DNA of 64,000 nt from Chara braunii (GCA_003427395.1 BFEA01000533.1:822423-886422); one strand, 5' to 3'; numbered from the stretch's first letter, positions 42,640 through 54,360 are shown. Numbers and translations: made by a program. Notes: a model not told the origin generated them from the letters alone.

Positions 42640-45560
42640 CCCTCACTTGGCATATGACTAACCCTTCTCCCCTCACTTAGAAACATCGCCAGGGTACGAA
42701 CGGTGACCGAAATCAGACCTCACTTGGTGGAAAAAGATGACAAGGGGACGATAGTCGGTCCCTTGTGCCACCAAGAAGGCAAAAGAAAGGACGTTTGAAA
42801 AAGTTGGAGAAAGGCGGGATCCAGAAGGAAGCATAAGTTGAGAGAGAGGTCAGTATGACTCAACCATTTCCCCGACTGCATGACTATGAGAAGAGAATGG
42901 GCTGATTGAGCAACAAGAGGAAACAAAGAGCAACCAGAAGATAGGCATGTGGGAAGGGCTATATGTTGACCCCCAACGGGAGACATTGTATGGATCTTTG
43001 TTTTGTGTGGGATTGTGCAGGTAAGTGAAGGCTATGAATGCCTTGAGCGAGATAGGGGCGAGAGGAACGGGGCATCAAGAGGAAAAGGAAAAGGGGACGA
43101 AGGGGCTATGGGGCTCTTGACATAGAGCCAACCCATGAGAATTTTTTGAGCTTGAGACTTGGAAGTGTGATTGAGAGTGCAATCTTACCAAGGAAATTGT
43201 GACGTTATGCATGCATGCATATGAGGACCCCGAAAAGACTAAGTGGCCCACTGCAACAAGGAAAACAGCAAATTGAGAGACCCGATGGATGCGTAGAGGC
43301 GAGGGGGAGGACGGCTCCGCCACACCCCAATGATGCCATATAGCCACATTACTTAGGGAAATGGTGTGTGGCCTAAGGATGACGCTTAGCCTACGCACAA
43401 GAGAAGAGAAACGCTCAAAAAATCCCTGGACTGTCTGCGTATTGGAAGGAGTAATTGCATGAGAACACAACAAAGAAGCAAAAAAAATCAGTATTGTGGG
43501 ACAACCAACGTGACTACCACCTGGCGTGAGGGTTGAGCTACATCCCCAATGTCAAAGCTCTTCGCACGATGGCCCACCCCCATCCATCTCAAAGCACTAG
43601 GTGGGGGTGACCTCGGGACGAACAGCCCGCGCCCCGAGCATGAGCGTGGGCGGGCCGAGCCAACTGGGACCCGCAGTGGGGTTAACTAAGGCTCGAAAGT
43701 CTGCCGGGGTTTGGCCCTACAAAAATGGTGGAGGTGACAGGCATGGGGTTAAATTGACCCTTGCGATTCCGAGAGGGGCGCCCGACGCATTGACGTGTAC
43801 ATAACCAAAGATAAGAAAAATGGACTTGTGTTTGCTCTTTCCCTTGTGAGAAGTCAGATTTGAGGGTGGCTGGGCGCATGGCATGGCCAGGCCTAAAGGT
43901 ATAACATGCATGCTATGCACTTGATCAACCATTCGTTTGAGGAATGGCTCTAGCCCTCCTTCGTTCGGTGCTGGTGTTCGCCAGTCCGGGAAGCCTTGGG
44001 CAAGTCGCAGGTCGACCCTTCCTCTTCGTATGAAAGAAGGGCTCTGGTTACCTTACAGGCGGTTGGTGCTTGGCTTAGGCCAAGTTCCAATGAAAATCCC
44101 ATGGCGGAGTGATCCGACCGAATGGGTGATTTCCCCTTCTTCTTTGAGCCCTGCTGGGTCATGCACTTTGCACATTTTTAATGATTGAAGGAACCAATAT
44201 GAACACAACGGGTCATCAAGAAAGAACGATCCTACCCTATGAAAGGACATACAAGTGAAGAGAGGGGAAATGAAGGGAGTTGCTAGACTCCAAGGAAAAC
44301 TAGCTCTCCCTTGAAGATTTTTACGAGAAGGAACCAACCACTATGTATGAAAGTAGGGGGAGTGACACTCATTGTCCTGAGAGAAAATCTGTGAGTTATG
44401 GGTAGGAAGCGTTGGATGCACCAAGGGAATGACACTTGTACTATGTGTGTCCCACTTGGGACTTGTGTTTGCATGATGGGATTCGCGCGTCCTGCCTTTC
44501 GGAAGGAAAGGATTGGTCTACACCGGCCAGTGCGGGTTGCGAAACGTCGTTCTCTTTTGTAGGCTGTCGTGTGTTCGTATGTGGAGGTCAGGCCACCGAG
44601 CAGTTAGACGGGAGTTTGTCACGTCGGTTGATTAGTAGCATTCTCGTTCGAGCGGTGACGGGCTTCGGCTCGATGATCTGCTGGACAGGGTGTGAAATCT
44701 CCTCAGGCGGGGCTTAGCCTGTTGGCTGGCGGAGGAAGTATCACTGCATGCGGACAAAGACAGAGCCTCGGAGACGATTAGTAGCCTCTCGTAGCATGGT
44801 TTTGGGAAAGGCTGATTCTTGTCGGACCTATTGAAGTGAATGGCCGGACGACTGACTTTGTCCCTGTATTTAGGCACTCGAGGTAACCCTCGGTGTCGGT
44901 ATGGATGTGCAAAGCGGCAAGACGGGATGGGGTATTCTGGGTAAGGAGGAAAGGGCGAATGCCTTGCCGAGACCTGGGTACCGCGCTCGCGACGGTTGAG
45001 CTGCGATTGAGGTATGGGATAAAACTCTACCGATACTACCAGCGGAGAGACCATATTGGGGATGGCCGGTGAGGAGATGACCGGCCCGTATGTGAGATTG
45101 CCTGATTTTCTTTTATGTGTTTCCCCTCTGTAAAATTTGATTGAGCTCGGACTGTTGGACGGAACATATTTCTAAGTCTATCCCCCTCCCCCATCTAAGT
45201 CCGTACGAGTGAGAGATGGATGGCCGGCCGAGGAAATTATGGGAAGGAGGTACTTAGGAATGGGGAGGTAAAATAGGGAGACCTTGATGAGGAGTCTGAA
45301 ATAATTCTCATCTACGACAAGGGTTGACCTGACCAAAAAGACCGGTTGATGCTCTTTTTATGAAAACAGGGGTCGGGTGCTGAAAACAAGATGGCGCGAT
45401 GGCTGCCTTCCCCGATCTATACTAGCGGCCCGGAAATGCAAGTAGATGTAAAGGAAGGAGTGTCGGTCGTCCTCCCGGAAAATGGAACGTGGACGGACCT
45501 TGAACCAACATATCAAACGTTAGTGCTGCGAGGAGGGGATGCTTTTCTTTGAATAGAAAC
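42640..45560. other. leader region of the giant element, no supported gene
   Basis: Many short unrecognised frames. TGTGCAGGTAAGTGAAGG near 43014 is an excellent splice-donor match (CAG/GTAAGT), and Gypsy elements with long leaders can be spliced. No primer-binding-site sequence was recognised, so the 5' LTR boundary stays open. Confidence 0.4.
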
Positions 45561-45579
45561 GGTATGGACCAATGTCAGC

Positions 45580-46194
45580 TTGACGAGGTTGTCGCCAAGT
45601 TTAATGGATTTGGAATTCCGAGGGACGGTGGAAGCCCGGGGGTGGGTCTACTTGTCGCAAGATGGGGAGAAAGTTATGATCATAGAGTTGACACTCAGAA
45701 ATACGCCGGACGAATTGTTTAGGAAGGCAAAAGCAGAGGTTGTGTGGGCTGCATGTCAACGGAGGGAAATGGAAATGGAAAGGGTAGACGTACGGGTGAA
45801 ACTTAGGGATAGAGGAGACATGAGGCGACCCGTAAGAACCATGCGATGTGTGCTGCCCCCATTCCTAGTGGATGCGGTTTTCGGAACTCGGAGCAGGCTA
45901 GTGCGAATATGCCAGTCCATGACGAACCTCGGGCTATACCAATGCGCTAGGCAATATTTTTTTCGGTTATCAGTAGAGATAGGGCCGTTCGAGAGAAACT
46001 GGGCGGAGGAGCTGGCCGAGATACTAAACAGCCTTAGTATAGACAATATCTTTGTCCCTAGCGTTATGCATTGGGGGATAGTCTACAAGAATGTGGCAAT
46101 AGGGGAGACGTTTCTAGATGGGGTAAGGGAGTTGGTATACGACGAGGAGGACGACTTCAGTGATGAAGACGAAGATGAAGAGATAGAGGACTGA
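45580..46194 (+). CDS. pre-gag ORF 1, member of a four-gene paralogous family
   Basis: An uninterrupted frame of 204 codons starts at TTG 45580; the first ATG is at 45604 (MDLEFRG). I do not recognise the family. Its conserved C-terminal half reads LPPFLVDAVFG, then FRLSVEIGPFERNWAEELAEIL, then IGETFLDGVRELVYDEED. The tail is very acidic. The same sequence of motifs occurs in the ORFs at 46267, about 47283-48115 and 48507, so these four are tandem, strongly diverged duplicates on the strand of gag-pol. No signal peptide, membrane segment or catalytic motif is visible. The intact frame contrasts with the broken gag-pol. A structural or nucleic-acid-binding role is possible but only a guess. 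Confidence 0.6.
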   Translation: MTRLSPSLMDLEFRGTVEARGWVYLSQDGEKVMIIELTLRNTPDELFRKAKAEVVWAACQRREMEMERVDVRVKLRDRGDMRRPVRTMRCVLPPFLVDAVFGTRSRLVRICQSMTNLGLYQCARQYFFRLSVEIGPFERNWAEELAEILNSLSIDNIFVPSVMHWGIVYKNVAIGETFLDGVRELVYDEEDDFSDEDEDEEIED

Positions 46195-46266
46195 GACTTC
46201 TAAGAGGGGTGGGGAAACTTAACTTAGGAAGGACGGGTGGCCTGGTATTGTGCAGGAAAGGGAAAG

Positions 46267-47022
46267 ATGACTAGAGAAGAAAGGATGATGGAATACCCCT
46301 TCAAAGGCTGGGAACCACGACGACTCAGAGGAGGAATAAAAATGCCTATACCAACAGGGGACGGATGGAGAGGAACCACGTGCGGCTGGATTGGGTTTGA
46401 GGTTGCCCGGGACTTGTCATATGTATGGATAGAGCGGATTTGGAACCCGATAAGGGAAGAGGAAGGTTGGGATGATATAGCAGAAGGCAAGGTAGAGTCA
46501 GTTGGAACGATTTTTTTTTTTGAGGATGGATGGCACATGTTTTGCACCATGTTAGCAATGGGACAGGACCCGATGTGCCTTTTAGGGGATGCAGAAGCCC
46601 GAACCCGAAAGGAAGGCAAGTTGTTCGCTAACGAGGGATGGGACGAAGTTAGTAGCAGAGTTGTGATGGGAGGATGGAAGGAACTTAAGCCTCCAAGTCT
46701 ACGGATAATGGCTTGGGTACCGGAATTCATAGCCGAGTGGTTTGGGGGGTCTGAGCACATTTTAGAAGTAGCCGACTCCATGAGAAAGGTGCATATAGAG
46801 TTTGCCTGGCTGACTGAGGAGTTCTATAGGCTCTCATTAAAATATGGGCCCTTCTACGGAGATAAAGTCGAGAAAGTCATCATCGTCCTAAGAATAGGCA
46901 AGTATGACTGCCTAGAGGTAGAGGCGGAGTCTTGGGCCGCCATAGTTAGCCGGGAGGCGGCGGCCGCACCTTCCTACGTAGACGATGTCTTTAAACTATT
47001 TGAGGTACTGTGGTTCGACTGA
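46267..47022 (+). CDS. pre-gag ORF 2, paralogous family
   Basis: The frame is open from a GTG at 46237; the first ATG is 46267, giving about 251 residues. Shared motifs with its neighbours are WKELKPPSLRIMAWVPEFI (as WREFRAPTTPLRCRVPRFM in ORF 4), then AEWFGG, FYRLSLKYGPFYGDKVEKVI and SYVDDVFKLFEVLW. The long Trp-rich N-terminal part (GWIGFEVARDLSYVWIERIW) aligns only loosely with ORF 3 and ORF 4. Nothing indicates an enzyme. It follows ORF 1 by about 70 bases on the same strand. Confidence 0.6.
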   Translation: MTREERMMEYPFKGWEPRRLRGGIKMPIPTGDGWRGTTCGWIGFEVARDLSYVWIERIWNPIREEEGWDDIAEGKVESVGTIFFFEDGWHMFCTMLAMGQDPMCLLGDAEARTRKEGKLFANEGWDEVSSRVVMGGWKELKPPSLRIMAWVPEFIAEWFGGSEHILEVADSMRKVHIEFAWLTEEFYRLSLKYGPFYGDKVEKVIIVLRIGKYDCLEVEAESWAAIVSREAAAAPSYVDDVFKLFEVLWFD

Positions 47023-47282
47023 ATGAGGCCAAGGGATCGAACACCGCGAAAATGTCTGAGTATGGAGGGTGTTTGTGAATTGAGATGTAACATAAGGAAG
47101 GGAGTGTGTACATTAGGCCGTAGATGGTGCATAAGGATCGAAACAAGGGGGAAGTGACAGCAACTGAAAAATGGGGGGGGGGGGTAGAATTAAACATGTA
47201 TGAGTTGGGAATAGCGGCAAGAACCAGTGTACGATAAGTAGGGAGGGTTAAAAGACTAAGACACGAAAGACATGGAATCTCG

Positions 47283-48115
47283 GTGGGTGCAGCAATCGAA
47301 CTAAGAAAGCAGGAAAGGAGACATTGCGAGATGGTCCGGCGAATGACGTTCTGGGAGGATAGACCTCGTGGGATCCTGGTACCAAGAATATCAGAAGGCA
47401 GGGTCGAAATAAGCCTGCCGGCAAGAAATACGGTAGGCAATCCGGTAATGGACTGGGTGGGGGTAGAGTTGGTGGAGGTTACGGTGTACCTAGTAATGGA
47501 GCTGGAATGGCGTACGAGAGGGGAGTTCGGGGGCGTAGACTTGAACCTCCTAGGGCGTGTACATGCGACGGGATCCTTACACCTGTCGGAAGAAGGATGA
47601 CGGACCTTTTGGATTGCTTTGGCTTCCGGGGATGACCCCGTGTGATTGTTCGAAGGGGCATGGCAAATAACGTGGCGGGAGGGGTTTGAGTTTGCAAACC
47701 TGGAACGAGATGATGTAACGACGGAGGTAAAAGTCGCTGCGGCGGGGGTTTTCGAGCTGCCAAATGAGGTCATAAGGATGAGTCTACCGCCCTTTCTGCT
47801 CAGACGAAAGCATAGAACGAGTGGAGCAGGCGGTGACTGCCGTAACTAGGCTCAATTTTGACGAAGCATTAATGTACCGAGAATACTATTGGGCCTTCCT
47901 AGAGATGGGGCCTTTCGGGGACGAACAAGGACGCGAGGTGCTTTGCATTCTACGAGCAGCGGTAAATGCTAGGCCAGGAGTCCCACAAATAAGTGATGAG
48001 ACGATGTGGAGAGTCATCCGGTGAGAGGTAGGCCGGGGCGCAACCTACATAGATGATCTCTACCGGCTGTACGAACAGCCAGAGGAGGCTACTACTCCCG
48101 GAGGTATAGAGGGAT
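47283..48115 (+). pseudogene. pre-gag ORF 3, broken paralogue
   Basis: Pieces in two frames match the family. 47283-47600 holds an N-terminal part with WVGVELVEVTVYLV. 47646-47800 holds FELPNEVIRMSLPPFLL. After a frameshift near 47810, a frame starting at 47821 gives YYWAFLEMGPFGDEQGREVL, a stop at 48022-48024, then ATYIDDLYRLYEQPEE. The order LPPF, GPF, and YIDDLYRLYE is that of its neighbours. Stops near 47598 and 48022 and at least one frameshift show that it no longer encodes a whole protein. Confidence 0.65.
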
Positions 48116-48506
48116 AGTTGGGACTAGAAAAGAGAAATGAAAACACGAAGGGCAAGGAAGACAGTAGGTGGGCGGATTCTGAAGATCGGTTGTAACCCTT
48201 TCTATGTGGACTATGCAGGGAATCACCAAGGTAACAATGGCAACAAGACGTGAGCGAGTGGAACGCCAGCCCCGTGTGTGAATGGAACGCCAGCCCCGGT
48301 ACCCCGGAACGCCCTGGAACAACGGTGGACGATGGGAAGTATCCCTCCCGTCGAGTTCTACCTATCGGGGGTTCGACACTGAATGGCGGGCCGTGACTTT
48401 GGGAAGGGACGCCACCTTCATGTTGGTAGAATGTCGGTGGACATGGATGAGACGCAACTGAGGACCCGGAGACGATCTGTTCTCCAATCTCGAGGTTACC
48501 GGGACC
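48116..48506. other. spacer between pre-gag ORFs 3 and 4
   Basis: No supported gene. A 24-base duplication GAACGCCAGCCCCG..GTG/AATG lies at 48260-48300. Confidence 0.4.
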
Positions 48507-49052
48507 ATGTATCTGCCTGAGATCGGTTGGCACTCGTTGGGGGTAGAGATAGCACAAGGTCACGAGCTGGCACCGGTCTTTCAAAGGGCCGCCCGGACGT
48601 TGACCCGGATAGGACAATCGGTCAGGGGAAGAAGGAATGTGGGCTTACTTACCCGGGTGAAAATGGGAGGTTGGAGGGAGTTCAGGGCACCGACCACACC
48701 GCTGAGATGCCGAGTGCCTCGTTTTATGATAGACCTCGTCTTCGGAAGTCTCGCAAGAGCGCGGGAGCTGGCAGACTCAGCGATAGTTTGGGCAGACCAC
48801 TTTTCGTTCCCTACCATTGGGATGTTTTACGATGTCGCTGTGGAGCACGGGCTGTTTTGGCGAAACAAGGCCCACAAATTACTAGAAGTCATCCACATCC
48901 TGATGTTTTGTGCGCCCCGGCTAGACTGGACGGGGTGCGAATGCATAATCCAAAGGGAAATCGAGATAGGGGAGAATTATTTAACGGGGGTGGCTCAACT
49001 ATTCGAGGAGCCTACCAAACCGGAAGGGCCACGAAGGCGGGAACGGGACTAG
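48507..49052 (+). CDS. pre-gag ORF 4, paralogous family
   Basis: ATG at 48507 opens 181 codons without a stop. Motifs in order: MGGWREFRAPTTPL, RVPRFMIDLVFGS, ARELADS, FYDVAVEHGLFWRNKAHKLL, then REIEIGENYLTGVAQLFEEP. These align with LPPFLVDAVFGT, RICQSMT, FFRLSVEIGPFERNWAEEL and VAIGETFLDGVRELVYDE of ORF 1. The C-terminus is basic-acidic (KPEGPRRRERD). It lies about 340 bases before the first gag-like frame. Confidence 0.6.
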   Translation: MYLPEIGWHSLGVEIAQGHELAPVFQRAARTLTRIGQSVRGRRNVGLLTRVKMGGWREFRAPTTPLRCRVPRFMIDLVFGSLARARELADSAIVWADHFSFPTIGMFYDVAVEHGLFWRNKAHKLLEVIHILMFCAPRLDWTGCECIIQREIEIGENYLTGVAQLFEEPTKPEGPRRRERD

Positions 49053-49395
49053 CACCCGCAGGCAAGCTAGTAGGGCAAATCAAGCACAGTCTGCTATGTT
49101 CGAAGGCCACCGACAGAAATAGGAAAGGAGGGGGCCTCGGACCCGGATGATCAATAACCGTCAGACAGGGAACACCGTGCAGGAAAACTTTTTCGAGCGG
49201 GTTGCCCAACCCGGACCCCTACACACCTACCAACGGAATAAGGGCACTCTAAACAATCCGGTGATAAGGGAAGCTAAGTCACACCCTTAGCTCGGTGAGG
49301 CAGCAGAGCCGGACGCGGCTCCATATTAAGGAAGCCATCAGAAAATGGGAATGGGGAAAAACCTAATTACCAAGTAAAAGGATAAACCAACAGTA

Positions 49396-49803
49396 GTGGA
49401 ACCTAGGGAACCTAAATGCCTCGCACTGCGTTTGTTCTGGGGGATCCTTTGGTTATGCAAAAGCAGGCAAGTATGGCAACGGAGGATGAGACGGGTAATC
49501 ATGGAAGGACCAAGCTTAGGAGGCAGTGCTGAGCAAAGCAAGGAAGGGCAGAAGGACAGGGAATCAACAAATCCGGATGGCACCAAAGGGAACCGGAAGG
49601 AAATGTCCTCCGGAGAGAGCTCGGGAAAAGCCGGGGGAAGCAGACAGGGGACCCAGGAAAACAAAGAAGGCAGGAATAAGGATAGGGGGAGCCCTGGGAA
49701 CTCGGAGGGAGCTGTGTCTAAGAAAGTAAGGGTCACATACGCGAGGCGCAAACTAGCAGAAACAGATAAAAGGACCGCGGAATACAAGGCAAGGTTAATT
49801 TAG
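49396..49803 (+). pseudogene. gag N-terminal region (probable)
   Basis: A frame of 135 codons is rich in charged and small residues (Lys, Glu, Gly, Ser) and ends VTYARRKLAETDKRTAEYKARL. A second frame starts ATG 49416 with MPRTAFVLGDPLVMQ and stops after 38 codons. The two may be one gag start split by a frameshift. It lies just upstream of the recognisable gag and on its strand. Confidence 0.4.
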
Positions 49804-50086
49804 GCAATGATGATTGGGAACGAGGAAGGCTCTCTGCAGGAGGTACCGCGGGACGAACGGAAAACCAGCCGGGGTGGAAAACCAGCCGGGACGAACTGGG
49901 CAAGGGGACAAGGGTAGTAACCGTGGGGGAACGCCGAGCAAAAGAAGGAAAGAGTGAGAGAACTCGCCGGGAATAGACGTAGAGAAGCCGACGAACCCCT
50001 TAGCCACAGACAGTAGGGCTAGCCGTCTGTCGGCCTCGCCAGCGGCATCGCGAGGATGCGAAGGGCTCTGGAGCCTCAGAGAAAGG

Positions 50087-51622
50087 GTGTTGGGTTGGTT
50101 CGACCTGGAAGGAACGGCAAAGACTAGAGGGGGGCAGAAAGCCAGCAAGGAAGGGCCAGATACCAGCATGGCAGGTGAGGCCAGTAGTTCCGAAGGCGGC
50201 CTTAGGGAGATAGTATCATTCCTCACACGAGCGCTGAACAAGAACCAAGGCTATCTGACCGATGCCAAGAAAAAACTGACTTTCGATGGAGCAAACATCA
50301 CAGAGTTCCTAATCGACTACGAGAACCTAGCTGCGTTACTAAAGTGGACCGAGGAGGAAAAGATGGACCATCGAGGACAGCATGTGTCGTTAAGCCTAGG
50401 ACAGGACATAATGGTCATTGTGGTCGCAAGCCGGTCTTGGAAGGAGACCTGGGATGTGATGATGAGGAAGTACCTAGCGGCAGAGAAAATGACGATGGAG
50501 GCCGACCTAGCGGCAGTTGAGAGGAAGATCTTCGCAACGTACAATGATTTCCTACGGGAATTTACTCCAGTAGCACTAATGATCCCCGGGGTCACGGACC
50601 GGATAATGAGCAAATATTTCCTCAGGCAGTTCTCCGAGTTCGACAAAGACAAGATACTGTCAGCTTACCAGCAGACGAGCAAGTTCGTAAACACGCGAGA
50701 TGTTGATTTTAGCATGGTAACGGATCTGGCTGAGAAAACGGTAGTAACAGAAAAGTTGGCCTTGCTCAAGGAAGGAGAGATCATAGATCTGACCGGTAGG
50801 GAGGACGACAAGGTAAGGAATGGAATTGAAAGTCTACATGAACGGGTGCACGGGGTCGACAATAAAATTGAAAGGATGGAAGGCGGGCTACTGGTTATGC
50901 AGGCGCAAGTATCCCGACCCGCCCTCCCTCCCCAGGAAACTGTGGTTCCGCCAGGTGTAGCCAACCGGGGATTCGGACGAAGAGATCCTGCTAATGAGCA
51001 ATGCAAGTATTGTATCGCGATAGGACATTATGTGCGCGCTTGCCCAAAGCTCAACCATGATATTCTGAAAAGAAGGTGTACCAGGCCATTAAAGGGGGAG
51101 ATATTTGAACTACAAGGGGAACGGGTGAACTGGAACTCACCAGGAGGGATGCGGCGAGCCATTATCATGCTCAACGGGTTATAAATAACAGCCGTAGAAG
51201 CCGAACCGGTGGGCGAGATCATCAGGGATCAACTCCGGGGGTGCGAACCGCATACCAACTTTATTTTGGAAAGCGACGGACGTGATAGGGTGAACGCAAC
51301 CACTCGACTGGGAACGGTCGGGAGAAGGATTAACCGTGACACCATTATGGAGGAGGTCGCCCGAAGCTCCGAACCCCAGGCAGAGCCTGAGGCCGAGGAA
51401 CCAGAGAAAGTCTATGGGAAGCCAAGGGAAGAGGAACCTGCGGACAAGGTTACCGCCGCTAAGAAGAAGTTTAGGTATCAAATCCCGATTTTAACCTTGC
51501 CTGAGCTCGACGACACCATTAGCAAGTTACTAGGAACCATGGTGTCGGTGTCTTTTCAGACCATGCTGCAGGCTAGCCCTAGGTTGCTCAAAGGGCTCGG
51601 ACAACTGTTGACTCTGAGGTGA
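50087..51622 (+). pseudogene. gag: Gypsy gag with zinc knuckle
   Basis: The frame is open from 50087 (first ATG 50168, MAGEASSSEGG) to TAA 51182-51184, and continues in the same frame to 51622. The nucleocapsid-type knuckle CKYCIAIGHYVRAC (Cys306, Cys309, His314, Cys319) has the C-x2-C-x4-H-x4-C spacing that binds zinc and packages RNA. Upstream, the helical region FDGANITEFLIDYENLAALL resembles retrotransposon capsid proteins. EIIDLTGREDD at residues 231-241 resembles a SUMO-interaction motif. The stop after the knuckle could be a natural gag end or decay. Further stops follow in the same frame before the protease. Confidence 0.85.
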
Positions 51623-51802
51623 GTAGAAATAGGTGACAACCCCGAATTACCAGAAGGGGAGAGGGAGGAGGAAGCTCCGCAAGAAGTGGCTAACCTTCAG
51701 AGGAATCACGGGGATTTGAAGGATCTCGAAAAAACCTTTGCAGACATTCATTTGAGCTTGCCCGACCGAGAGGGCGGCGAAGTCATGAGATGACCACCCG
51801 GG

Positions 51803-52738
51803 ATGAAGCTTAGCTTTCATGCGCTGCCCGTAGGGAAACTGAAAATCCAAATCGGGAGTCATCATACCGACGCATTAGTAGACGGGGGAGCAGAGATCAA
51901 TCTCATAAGAAGAGATTTTGCAACGATCACAGGATGTACGGTAAACAAGGAAGTAACAGGGAGCATCCAGGGAGCTGGCGGGGAAATCCCGTTCGCTGGG
52001 TACGTTACGAAGTGTGCTGTAAAGGCAGGGGTCAGGGAATCGATCTAGTCGTTTTAGCGAATGACCGTAATGGAGGAAATAGACCACGACATAATCCTCG
52101 GGAGACCGTGGTGCACAAACGTGGAGATGATAGGCATGCATTTGCACGATGGCTCATACATGGTAGACATAGAGGACCCCGTGACCGACCGGGGAGAGCT
52201 CCTCCGACTCCTTGGAACGGGAGGAGACCCCCCGAAGGGAAAATTGGCAACATGGTCACCGCCGTTCAAGGATAGCATGCGAAAAGGGGCTTTCGCACGG
52301 ATGGAGGGTATGAGAGAAAGGGTATAAATCATGATTGAGGAAGCACTCAACAAGAAGGAGTGGATCAAGATAGGCCTGCCCCAGAAGAAGAGGAGGCAGA
52401 AGGACGAAGTCCTATGTGTTATGGTAGCAGAAAAGGAGTCAGAGGTCGAACTTGGTGGTAACCTGCCCAAACGGAAAGAAGTACGCATAGACGTGCCAGA
52501 AATCGCACTCGAGATCCCCGATCTATTACAACTCATCAACGCCCTCAGATACCACAAGGTAGGAGTGGATTCGGCAGCCTTGGCCAAATTCGAAAGAGAG
52601 GTGCAAAAGGGATATTGCCTGAATGAGAAACTAGTTAGTATTCAACCACGAGTCGTAGAGGCGACGGGGACGATTCCGATTGTTCATTTTTTAGGAGAAA
52701 GATCCCGAAAGGAAGTGTTCGAAACTACAAGTCGGTAG
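51803..52738 (+). pseudogene. retropepsin (protease) region and linker
   Basis: ALVDGGAEINLI, encoded near 51867-51902, is the aspartic-protease active site, in the DGG form common in some Gypsy elements (usually DTG or DSG). IILGRPW near 52090 is the second conserved retropepsin motif (I-[IL]-G-R). The frame equals that of gag but is cut by stops at 52046, soon after, 52325 and 52736. The part 52331-52738 is a linker that leads to the reverse transcriptase. Confidence 0.8.
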
Positions 52739-52741
52739 GGA

Positions 52742-53940
52742 AGAAAGCAAGACCGGTCTCGATCCTGCTAGAGACATCAAATGAAGAGGCTATGGAGAAG
52801 GAGGAAGAGGTCCTTCGAGTGATCCGCGAAAGAAGGGCGACGAAGGGACATCGGATACCAGATGAGGTAGCTGACACAATGAAGATAGGGATAGACGGGT
52901 TCTTGACGGAAGAAGAAACCCGCCTGATCAAAAGGACCTGCCAAGAGTTTCACCTAGCATTTGCCTTTAGTAATCACCAGAAGGGACGACTGGATGCGAA
53001 GTTGATCCATCCGGTCAGAATCCACACGGTAGAACATGAGTGCTGGAATGACAAGGGGTCATCCTATGAATTTGGGATAGCGGGAGAAGTAACAAACCTC
53101 CTCCGAGCAAAGATTGACTCCTTCGTTGCGGAACCTACGACATCGCCATACGCAAATCGGTGGTTCGTCTTTCGGAAGCCTAACAAGACACTATGGTGGA
53201 TTCAGGACGTGCAAAAGTTGAATGTGGTAACCATCCGGGATGCTAACTCGCTACCTCAGGCTGACTTATTAGCAGAATCGCACGCCCGTCGGAGCATTTA
53301 CTCCGTGATAGATTTGTACTTAGGGTACGACCAGCTTCCGTTGGATGTTCGGGACAGGCCATACACCGCTATGCACACCCTCGTAGGCCAACTACAGATG
53401 CAAGTCACCCCTATGGGGTTCACCAACGCGGTGGTCAAACCGCAACGCAAGATGCTCGCCGTGGCCGGGGACATGTTCCCAGAAAAATGTGAGCCTTACA
53501 TCAATGACAATCCGATCAAAGGCGCTCAGGAGAAGGACGAGACGGAGGTCCAACTAGGGATCCGACGTTTTGTGTGGGACCACCTGCAGGACATCAAGTA
53601 CTTACTCCGCCGGTTCCTAGTATACAACATTACGGCCAGTGGACCGAAGAGTATCATAGCAGTACCGGAGATAACTATACTAGGATTTCATTGCGGTGCT
53701 TACGGCAGGAAGCTGGATCCGGCAAAAACTGACAAGATGTCACAGTGGCCGACACCGCTGCGCACGATGACGGAGGTAAGGGCATCCCTAGGCGTAGTCG
53801 GTTTTTGGAGGATCTTCATTAAAAACTTTGCCAAGATTGTTGAGCCTATCTTGGCTATGATCAGGGAAGACGGAACCATGGATTGGACGGAGGAGCGAGA
53901 AGGAACTGTCCAAAGGCTCAAGGACATATTGACATCTTAG
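52742..53940 (+). pseudogene. pol: Gypsy reverse transcriptase, YIND active site
   Basis: Open from 52742 to TAG 53938-53940, one frame over from gag. Motifs in order: WFVFRKPNKTLWWIQDVQKLN (fingers), SIYSVIDLYLGYDQLPLD (motif A with catalytic Asp), TAMHTLVGQLQMQVTPMGFTNA (motif B), EPYINDNPIKG (motif C), GFHCGAYGRKLDPAKTDK and FLGVVGFWR-like SLGVVGFWRIFIKNFAKI (connection). Motif C should read YxDD; here the first Asp is Asn (codon AAT at 53503-53505), so the enzyme would be inactive. The family would copy element RNA into DNA in virus-like particles. The final TAG probably replaces a Glu codon before RNase H. Confidence 0.9.
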
Positions 53941-54360
53941 ACAGTCGCCCTATCCGCGCCTTGTTTTAATGACGAAGTGAGACGAACCTTCATCCTAAAG
54001 AAGGATGAAGGACCTTGGGTCGTAGGAGGTGTGTTGATTCAAACGGATGAGGGAGGAAAAGAGAGGCCGATTAGGTTCGAAAGTTGAACCCTGAACTCCG
54101 CAGAACGACGGTACTCGCAATTCAAGAAGGAAGTCCTAGCCATCCTACATTGCCTTAAGACCTTTCAGGCCCTTCTATTTGGGAGGCCGTTCATCTTAAG
54201 GATCGATCCTACGAATGTCGCAGGGGCTCTAGAGAATTACAGGCCTATAGATCCGACGGTAGGGAGATGGGAAGGATTCATCTGGCAGTTCGATTACAAG
54301 ATCGAACGGATTGCTGGAATCCGCAACAAGGCTGGTGGACTGAGCCGGGTCTGCATCACT
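53941..54360 (+). pseudogene. Gypsy RNase H domain
   Basis: Continues in the reverse-transcriptase frame: RRTFILKKDEGPWVVGGVL, RPIRFES-stop-TLNSAERRYSQFKKEVLAIL, LRIDPTNVAGALENY and KIERIAGIRNKAGGLSRV. The stop (TGA, near 54084) and Gly in place of the usual last catalytic Asp (NKADGLSR expected from related elements) indicate decay. Confidence 0.8.

Noticed and set aside
41852-42686. Open frames of about 250 codons across the 627-N gap
   Set aside because: They consist of N and a CT microsatellite only.
46224-47773. Minus-strand open frames of 185 and 260 codons opposite the pre-gag ORFs
   Set aside because: They are shadows of the plus-strand family, which shows cross-paralogue motif conservation; the antisense products show none.
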